The notes under the pieces: model-generated
What the model was told of the DNA's origin: nothing
What the model saw: the letters and a program-made list of their open reading frames with translations, nothing else
Database searches by the model: none
Made by a program: the position numbers and the translations under genes
Assembly (NCBI GenBank): GCA_011775825.1
Contig: JAABYK010000203.1
Span: 11,050 to 21,446 of the forward strand
Source of the DNA: Candidatus Zhuqueibacterota bacterium
GTDB lineage: Bacteria; Zhuqueibacterota; Zhuqueibacteria; Oceanimicrobiales; Oceanimicrobiaceae
Direction: 5' to 3'
DNA: 10,397 nt
Shown: piece after piece, positions 5,690-10,397 of the stretch
How positions within the stretch are numbered: the stretch's first letter is position 1
Layout of the letters: every line of letters begins with the position of its first letter

Positions 5690-7390
5690 ATGGCTACTCC
5701 AAAAGTTGGTTGTCTAATCCTACTAATTTCCTTGTTTGTTCTGTCTGTACAGGCCCAGGACCGCATCACGGGCCGTAACTTTGCCACTCGTTCCGAAGTC
5801 ATCGCCCGCAACGGCATGGTGGCCACGAGTCAGCCGTTGGCGACACAAGTTGGGCTGGATATTCTGAAGCAGGGCGGGAATGCCGTGGATGCGGCCATCG
5901 CCAGCAACGCCATGTTAGGACTGGTGGAGCCCACTGGCTGCGGGATCGGCGGTGACCTGTTTGCCATGGTTTGGGACGCCGAGACACAGCATCTCTATGG
6001 CCTCAACGCCAGCGGACGCTCACCCAAATCTTTGACCCTGGAAACTTTCAAAGAGCAGGGATTAGAGCGCATTCCGAGCCACGGCCCGCTGCCTGTTACC
6101 GTGCCTGGCTGCGTGGATGGCTGGTTTGAGCTTCACAAAAAATTCGGCAAACTGCCCATGAAAGAGATCCTCGCCCCGGCTATCAAATACGCGCGCGAAG
6201 GATTTCCGGTCTCCGAACTCATCGCTTACTACTGGAACCTCAGTGCGCCATTTCTGAAAAAATATGAGGGCTTTGAGGACACGTTTATGCCAAACGGTCA
6301 GGCGCCCAAAAAAGGTGAGATCTTCAAGAATCCGAATCTGGCTAATACGCTCGAAAGAATTGCCGAAGGCGGTCGTGACGTATTCTACAAAGGGGAGTTG
6401 GCCCGAGTGATGGATGCCTTTATGAAGCGGGTGGGCGGCTTTCTGTCCTATGAAGATCTGGCGTCGCACAAGTCCGGCTGGGTGGAGCCGGTCTCCGCAA
6501 GTTACCGGGGATACGACATTTGGGAGTTACCGCCAAACGGCCAGGGCATTGCGGCGCTGCAAATTCTGAATATTCTCGAAGGGTACGACATCAAAGGTTG
6601 GGGATTCGGCAGCGCCGAATACATCCACCACTTCATCGAAGCTAAAAAGCTGGCCTTTGAAGACCGCGCGAAGTATTACGCCGATCCCGAATTTAACAAC
6701 ATCCCAGTGGAGCAACTCATCTCCAAGGAATACGCGGCCAAACGACGCGAATTGATTGACCCAGACCGTGCCGCCCGGCAGTACGATGCTGGCCAACCGT
6801 TGTTGGCCGGAGAAACCATTTATCTGGCAACGGCTGATAAAGACGGCAACATGGTGTCGCTCATCCAGAGCAACTATCGCGGCATGGGCACCGGCCTGTC
6901 CCCGGATGGTCTGGGCTTCATTTTTCAGGATAGGGGTGAATTATTTAACCTCGAGGAAGGCCACTTTAATACCTATGCTCCGGGGAAGCGGCCGTTTCAT
7001 ACCATCATTCCGGCGTTCATTACCAAAGACGGCAAACCCTTCATGGCGTTCGGCGTCATGGGTGGCGCCACGCAACCACAGGGGCACGCACAGATCGTCA
7101 TGAACATCGTCGATTTTGGCATGAACGTGCAGGAAGCCGGCGATGCGCCGCGGATGCTGCATCGAGGCTCCTCACAACCAACCGGAGAGGTGATGAATGA
7201 CGGCGGACGGGTCTATTTGGAGACCGGAATCTCTTACGAGGACATTCGCCAACTTGTGAAAATGGGGCATCGCGTCGGCTACAATGTCGGGAGCTACGGC
7301 GGATACCAGGGCATCATGTACGACTCGGAAAGCGCAGTCTACTACGGCGCCTCCGAGTCGAGAAAGGATGGGCAGGCAGCGGGATATTAG
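5690..7390 (+). CDS. ggt: Gamma-glutamyltransferase family protein, secreted
   Basis: An N-terminal nucleophile hydrolase that cleaves or transfers the gamma-glutamyl group of glutathione and similar compounds in the periplasm or outside the cell. From the ATG at 5690 the protein has 566 residues, normal for the family (about 530-590), with a signal peptide ending near 'VQA-QD' (residues 21-24). Conserved parts are 'GGNAVDAAIA' near the N-terminus, 'GCGIGGDLFAM', and Arg110 in 'ASGRSP', the likely gamma-glutamyl carboxylate-binding arginine. The nucleophile is Thr376 in 'GETIYLATADKDGN'. This aligns in register with Thr391 of E. coli GGT, although the usual TTH/SVVD context is changed to TIY/ATAD. 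Self-cleavage before Thr376 would give a small subunit of 191 residues. The glycine-rich oxyanion region reads 'GVMGGATQPQG' instead of the common GSPGG form. It belongs to a divergent subgroup whose substrate is not certain. The gene stands alone; the next gene is 208 bases downstream beyond a repeat. Confidence 0.93.
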   Translation: MATPKVGCLILLISLFVLSVQAQDRITGRNFATRSEVIARNGMVATSQPLATQVGLDILKQGGNAVDAAIASNAMLGLVEPTGCGIGGDLFAMVWDAETQHLYGLNASGRSPKSLTLETFKEQGLERIPSHGPLPVTVPGCVDGWFELHKKFGKLPMKEILAPAIKYAREGFPVSELIAYYWNLSAPFLKKYEGFEDTFMPNGQAPKKGEIFKNPNLANTLERIAEGGRDVFYKGELARVMDAFMKRVGGFLSYEDLASHKSGWVEPVSASYRGYDIWELPPNGQGIAALQILNILEGYDIKGWGFGSAEYIHHFIEAKKLAFEDRAKYYADPEFNNIPVEQLISKEYAAKRRELIDPDRAARQYDAGQPLLAGETIYLATADKDGNMVSLIQSNYRGMGTGLSPDGLGFIFQDRGELFNLEEGHFNTYAPGKRPFHTIIPAFITKDGKPFMAFGVMGGATQPQGHAQIVMNIVDFGMNVQEAGDAPRMLHRGSSQPTGEVMNDGGRVYLETGISYEDIRQLVKMGHRVGYNVGSYGGYQGIMYDSESAVYYGASESRKDGQAAGY

Positions 7391-7448
7391 CCTTACCGAC
7401 TTGCTTGAAACATTCACACATTGTTGCTGCAAAGGACAAGAAAAGATG

Positions 7449-7554
7449 AGCCACGGACACGGATGAGAAACCGATTATCACAGTTAATTAACTTATGGGG
7501 TTGTTATAAAATTAAGTCATTCGTTTCGGTGTCCATCAGTGTAAATCCGTGGCT
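7449..7554. repeat. Dispersed element with AGCCACGGA terminal inverted repeats (copy 2, 106 bases)
   Basis: Begins AGCCACGGACACGGATG and ends AGTGTAAATCCGTGGCT, with the same perfect 9-base inverted ends as the copy at 3831-3976. The interior is AT-rich (GTTAATTAACTTATGG and similar) and has no coding frame of note. It lies 58 bases after the gamma-glutamyltransferase stop and 44 bases before the rhomboid start. It could therefore affect the end of one transcript or the start of the next; this is inference. Confidence 0.78.
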
Positions 7555-7598
7555 CCCATAACATTTGCTCAAAATTTGATTTCGTATCTTCACGACAG

Positions 7599-8387
7599 AT
7601 GCTCTCAATTCTTTTCGATCACAAAAAAGCCGGGCGCCCGCTGATTACAATTGTGTTTGCTGCAAGCTGCCTCATCGTCTCGCTTCCTACCCTATTCTTT
7701 CCGGGTTTGTATGAAGTTTTCGGAGGCTACAAACCGCTCAGTTATCCGTGGCAGAAGCTGACGCTGGCTTTCGAGCACGGCTTTTCCGGATATCCACTCA
7801 TTGTTCATCTGGGCTTCAACGGCTTCTTGCTCTGGTACTGTGGCATCCTCGCGGAGAAGATTCTCGGCTCCGCGAGATTCTTGCTGTTGACGCTTGCGGC
7901 GATGGTTGGTTTCGCCCTGGCTCACTCGTTAGCAATGATCGAGGGCCACGGATCTTCGGGCGTCATATGGGCCTACAGTCCGATCGTATTTGTGACACTA
8001 CATTCCTATCAAAAAATGAACAAAGACAAGGCCTCGAGCGATCCGAAATTCAACCAGGGAAAGACCATTCTGATTATCATGTGGGGCGTCGTCACCGTCT
8101 TTATGGCCATCATTCCCTACTTGTTCGGATGGCGAGGAAATATTTTCTTCGCACTGATTTTCGGAAACATCTTTCACATTTCGGGGACGTGTGTGGGATT
8201 TCTTCTCATCCTCTTTTGGCGAAACCATATTCACCGTCGGTTAGAAAACCTCGAATCCGGCGAAAGTCGTAAACATTTCGATTGCACTTCCTGGGATAAA
8301 CTTGCCGTCGCGCTAAGCATGCTGATACCTGTGTCTCTCCTAACCATCGAGGTTCTGTTTCTCACCGGTCAACTTACCCGACATTAG
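7599..8387 (+). CDS. Divergent rhomboid family intramembrane serine protease
   Basis: This 262-residue membrane protein has about six to seven hydrophobic helices and the spaced rhomboid hallmarks. They are H70-x-x-x-N74 ('HLGFN') with 'FLLWYCGILAEKILG' after it, the catalytic motif G118-S-S120-G ('GHGSSGVIWAYSPI'), and His193 in 'NIFHISGTCVGFLL' as partner of Ser120. Rhomboids cleave membrane proteins within or near a transmembrane helix. Unlike textbook members it lacks the 'GASG' wording. It has a charged cytoplasmic loop (about 142-156, 'MNKDKASSDPKFNQGK') and a C-terminal stretch with one more helix after residue 225. The ATG at 7599 has no clear Shine-Dalgarno. A TATCTT word at 7585-7590 just upstream makes a very short leader possible but unproven. 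No neighbouring gene suggests a substrate. The family call rests on motif spacing; activity is inferred. Confidence 0.82.
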   Translation: MLSILFDHKKAGRPLITIVFAASCLIVSLPTLFFPGLYEVFGGYKPLSYPWQKLTLAFEHGFSGYPLIVHLGFNGFLLWYCGILAEKILGSARFLLLTLAAMVGFALAHSLAMIEGHGSSGVIWAYSPIVFVTLHSYQKMNKDKASSDPKFNQGKTILIIMWGVVTVFMAIIPYLFGWRGNIFFALIFGNIFHISGTCVGFLLILFWRNHIHRRLENLESGESRKHFDCTSWDKLAVALSMLIPVSLLTIEVLFLTGQLTRH

Positions 8388-8921
8388 TTTGATTTCGATT
8401 TGCTTTGTTTTTAACCAAGGCCATAACAGCAAAACGCAGATCGTAGCGAGAAGCGACATATCGATGCTACTCGCTCAATACCGACCCTAAGCCGAGCTGC
8501 ATGCTAGACCTCAAAACCCTACCAGCACCGAACTTAAACCTACCAGCGCATGAAAACTCATTCCATGGAAAGTACGATATTGTAACCTGAGAGTGTAGAA
8601 AAGAAAAAGGATAAGCCAACCCGCTGCTGAAAGCTTATTCTCAAGAAAATCTAACCCTTATTGAACAGACCAAACCTTGACGGTTCCAAAGCGCGCCGTG
8701 TAAAAACTACCCTGTCTCCGAGGCAAATGCAAAATTGTAATAGGCTGATACAGAATGGTAATTGATGGCATACCACAAGCCGATCATTAGTTATTCATAT
8801 CTTAATGTTTTTCAAAATGTTAGTGCACCAGAAGTAGATTTGGTACGCGACTTGCTAAGTACGCAGTCTCGTTACAACAATTCTAACTTAGAACTGCACC
8901 TGAGAAACGAGAGGGGAAGAT
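8388..8921. other. Intergenic stretch of 534 bases without a recognisable gene
   Basis: No open frame here has both a ribosome binding site and protein-like composition. The 89-codon frame starting at 8762 runs into the next gene in another frame and has no hydrophobic core or motif. The stretch holds a hairpin repeat at 8442-8472 and a small direct repeat, ACCTACCAGC or CCCTACCAGC, at about 8517-8526 and 8538-8547. The last 20 bases contain the ribosome binding site of the next gene (GAGGGGA, 8911-8917). Promoters are presumably present, but I cannot point to a convincing one. It could hold a decayed gene or a small RNA. Confidence 0.6.
8442..8472. repeat. Short hairpin repeat, CGTAGCG...GCTACTC family (copy B)
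   Basis: Shares its ends with the element at 3637-3675: CGTAGCG at the left and GCTACTC at the right. GTAGC (8443-8447) and GCTAC (8466-8470) are inverted, and AGCGAG (8445-8450) can alternatively pair with CTCGCT (8470-8475). The interior (AAGCGACATATCGAT) differs from copy A but is again partly self-complementary. It lies 54 bases after the rhomboid stop. Confidence 0.5.
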
Positions 8922-9818
8922 ATGCGAAACGGATTTCAACGCTTATTTTTTTTCGTACTCATCAGTTTAATTCACACATTTACTCCTTCAGAGGCCTTGT
9001 CGCAAGCCGTCCAATTAACCTGGCGCGCTAATCCGGAACCGGACCTTGCGTATTATGCCATTCACCGAGCGACCGTTAGCAGTCCCTCCAGCGAAATCGC
9101 ACGAGTGCCGCCAACCGATACCACCTACCTGGACACGGAGATCACATTAGGAAATATCTACACCTATCGCATCGCCGCAATCGACTCCGCCGGGAACGAA
9201 AGCGAGTTATCGGACGAAATCATGGTGGCGGCAGATATCGCAACTCCGGTCGAGATGAAGTCATTCACGGCACAATTCCTGGCGAACCGGGTCGTTTTGA
9301 AGTGGATCACGGCCACGGAAACCAACAATTTTGGTTTTGAAGTCGAACGCAGTCTGCCCAACCACGATTTTGAAAAGATCGGTTTTGTTGCGGGCAACGG
9401 AACGGTGACCGTGCCAAAAACTTATAAATTTGTAGATACCGAAATTTCAACCGGCAAGGTTTTTTATCGCTTGAAACAGATCGATCTGGATGGCCGCTTT
9501 GACTATTCCGACATCCTCACAGTCAATATTGGCGTTCCGGAACATTTTGAGCTGAGTGCAAATTATCCCAACCCGTTTAACCCCGAAACAAGCTTCGACT
9601 ACAATGTTTCCCGCGATGCCAAAATTTCCCTGACCGTCTATGACCTGTTAGGCCGAAAGATAAAAACGTTGTTGGATGAATTCAAACGAGCGGGACGTCA
9701 CACCGTCACCTGGGATGGCACAGACAATTTTTCAAAGAAGGTGGCTTCCGGCGCTTATTTTGTGCGATTCGTAGCGGGCGATTTTAGGCAAGTACGAAGA
9801 GTTCTGTTACAAAAATGA
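8922..9818 (+). CDS. Secreted fibronectin III-like protein with C-terminal sorting-type domain
   Basis: This 298-residue exported protein has a signal peptide (about 1-29, 'LFFFVLISLIHTF' then 'ALSQA'). Next is a fibronectin type III-like domain (about 30-104, with 'VQLTWRANPEPDLAYYAIHR' and 'YTYRIAAIDSAGNES'). A second beta-sandwich module follows (about 108-203, 'VVLKWITATETNNFGFEVER' and 'YRLKQIDLDGRFDYS'). The C-terminal module (about 208-298) opens with 'YPNPFNPET' (215-223) and contains 'VYDLLGRKIKTL' and 'SGAYFVRF'. It resembles FlgD-like Ig and type A C-terminal sorting domains used for type IX-like export or surface anchoring in Bacteroidota, Calditrichota and KSB1. No catalytic domain is present, so the protein is probably an adhesive, structural or binding component. 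The start is supported by GAGGGGA at 8911-8917. It has no obvious operon partner. Confidence 0.9.
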   Translation: MRNGFQRLFFFVLISLIHTFTPSEALSQAVQLTWRANPEPDLAYYAIHRATVSSPSSEIARVPPTDTTYLDTEITLGNIYTYRIAAIDSAGNESELSDEIMVAADIATPVEMKSFTAQFLANRVVLKWITATETNNFGFEVERSLPNHDFEKIGFVAGNGTVTVPKTYKFVDTEISTGKVFYRLKQIDLDGRFDYSDILTVNIGVPEHFELSANYPNPFNPETSFDYNVSRDAKISLTVYDLLGRKIKTLLDEFKRAGRHTVTWDGTDNFSKKVASGAYFVRFVAGDFRQVRRVLLQK

Positions 9819-9837
9819 GTAAATGAAGGCGCTTTTG

Positions 9838-9870
9838 GGGACACGGATTGATGCTGATTCACACTAATTT
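9838..9870. repeat. Partial relative of the AGCCACGGA element
   Basis: The sequence GGGACACGGATTGATGCTGA and the following CACACTAATTT share GGACACGGAT with the left ends of the copies at 3831 and 7449. The same short words (ACACGGATTG, TGATTCACACT) recur in tandem-like fashion. No right-hand TCCGTGGCT end follows within 350 bases, so this is a half element or decayed copy. It starts 20 bases after the stop codon of the fibronectin-like gene. Confidence 0.5.
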
Positions 9871-9958
9871 GTTTGTTTTTTCACAACTATTCAGGCCATT
9901 TCAAAAGACAATAGCATTTTGGGCAAAACGTTCAAAATAGGAACTATTCAAACTTCTG

Positions 9959-9988
9959 ATGGCAAAATGATTTTATGGCAAAATAATT
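9959..9988. repeat. Direct repeat ATGGCAAAATRATT, two copies
   Basis: ATGGCAAAATGATT (9959-9972) and ATGGCAAAATAATT (9975-9988) differ at one base and are offset by 16 bases. A looser relative, GGGCAAAACGTT, lies at 9921-9932. It may be a tandem binding site, or part of another dispersed repeat family. Confidence 0.45.
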
Positions 9989-10104
9989 AAAGACTTCATT
10001 GGAAAACAAAATCTTGTTCCGATATTGCTTTGATCTCGACAGAATGAGTTATCGGCAGTGTCTTCCCTGTCATTCATTTTGTCGTATTGTTTCTTGTTTG
10101 GTTT

Positions 10105-10121
10105 CGACTCCACAGGGGTCG
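10105..10121 (+). other. Hairpin in the putative leader of the last gene
   Basis: CGACTCC and GGGGTCG can form a 7-base stem (one G-T pair) around an ACA loop, 58 bases before the ATG at 10180. No T run follows, so it is not a standard terminator. It could be an RNA structure in the 5' leader or mark the end of an unseen upstream transcript. Confidence 0.3.
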
Positions 10122-10179
10122 GTTATCTAATTCATCTAAAATTCACAGCTTCGGTTGATAACACATGGGGTGGAAGAAA

Positions 10180-10397
10180 ATGAAACATTTTGTCACAGTC
10201 TTTGCACTTTTATCCGTCGTCGCTTCCCAAGCTTTTGCGCAGCGATTCTTCCAGCAACACAATACCTGGTACGAAAAGATTCCAGAAAAGCCAGACGTCA
10301 TCGAGCATTCGCAGAATTACATCAATGATGTAATCATTAACCACCCTAAAATGACGGTGAACTTAGATGTCTGGTCCACGACCTATTGGTACGCCGA
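10180..10397 (+). CDS. Secreted protein of unknown function (3' end cut off)
   Basis: The frame is open from ATG 10180 to the window end (72 codons plus 2 bases). Residues 1-20 (MKHFVTVFALLSVVASQAFA) form a clear signal peptide with an AFA-Q cleavage site. The mature start is polar and aromatic ('RFFQQHNTWYEKIPEKPD', then 'VNLDVWSTTYWYAD'). The 'NTWYxxIP' opening, with a later tyrosine-rich 'WSTTYWYAD' strand, recalls a group of secreted proteins that open with an N-x-W-(N/Y)-x-x-I-P motif, but I do not recognise the family firmly and give no function. Purine-rich GGGGTGGAAG at 10167-10176 precedes the start. An in-frame ATG at 10165 would add five residues and is less likely because it would overlap that site. 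Confidence 0.75.
   Translation, partial: MKHFVTVFALLSVVASQAFAQRFFQQHNTWYEKIPEKPDVIEHSQNYINDVIINHPKMTVNLDVWSTTYWYA

Larger units (their letters stand above)
9819..10179. other. AT-rich intergenic stretch of 361 bases with repeat remnants
   Basis: Lies between two secreted-protein genes on the same strand. It holds a partial copy of the AGCCACGGA-type repeat at 9838-9870, a 14-base direct repeat at 9959-9988 and a hairpin at 10105-10121. I found no gene and no clear terminator. Its length suggests that the downstream gene has its own promoter here. Confidence 0.6.

Noticed and set aside
8762..9031. An 89-codon open frame before the fibronectin-like gene
   Set aside because: It overlaps the signal peptide region of the real gene in another frame, lacks a ribosome binding site and has no recognisable features.

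Overview
The window looks like chromosomal DNA from an uncultured bacterium of the Fibrobacterota-Chlorobi-Bacteroidota side of the tree, with candidate division KSB1 or Calditrichota as the best guess. The main reason is the secreted protein at 8922-9818, which ends in a 'YPNPFNPET' C-terminal module of the kind used as a sorting or anchoring domain in those phyla. The short inverted-repeat elements between genes and the caa3-type oxidase operon layout fit the same guess. No rRNA or tRNA gene is present, so the assignment is inference.

Region 1 (1-3594) is the 3' part of an aerobic respiration operon, all on the plus strand and very tightly packed. It holds the end of a subunit III-like protein cut by the window edge, a 95-residue membrane protein with a CPGCG motif, a full subunit III starting at TTG, a subunit IV, heme A synthase (ctaA) and heme O synthase (ctaB). 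Genes overlap by 4 bases or lie 2 to 10 bases apart. CtaB farnesylates heme B to heme O, CtaA oxidises heme O to heme A, and the oxidase subunits use that cofactor. Subunits I and II would be expected just upstream of the window.

Region 2 (3595-4076) is a 482-base junction with no gene, containing three kinds of dispersed repeat. Region 3 (4077-7390) has two divergently transcribed genes: a secreted PQQ-like beta-propeller protein on the minus strand and a secreted gamma-glutamyltransferase on the plus strand. A perfect 14-base palindrome lies in the interval between them. A second copy of the AGCCACGGA-bounded repeat follows the transferase gene.

Region 4 (7599-10397) carries a divergent rhomboid intramembrane protease, a 534-base stretch with no recognisable gene, a fibronectin-like secreted protein with the C-terminal sorting-type domain, a 361-base AT-rich intergenic stretch with repeat remnants, and the first 72 codons of another secreted protein cut by the window end.

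Most of the window is ordinary housekeeping and envelope biology. The points most worth a second look are the tandem unequal subunit III pair around the CPGCG protein, and the families of short intergenic inverted repeats. I see no defence system, CRISPR array, transposase or convincing new multi-gene system.
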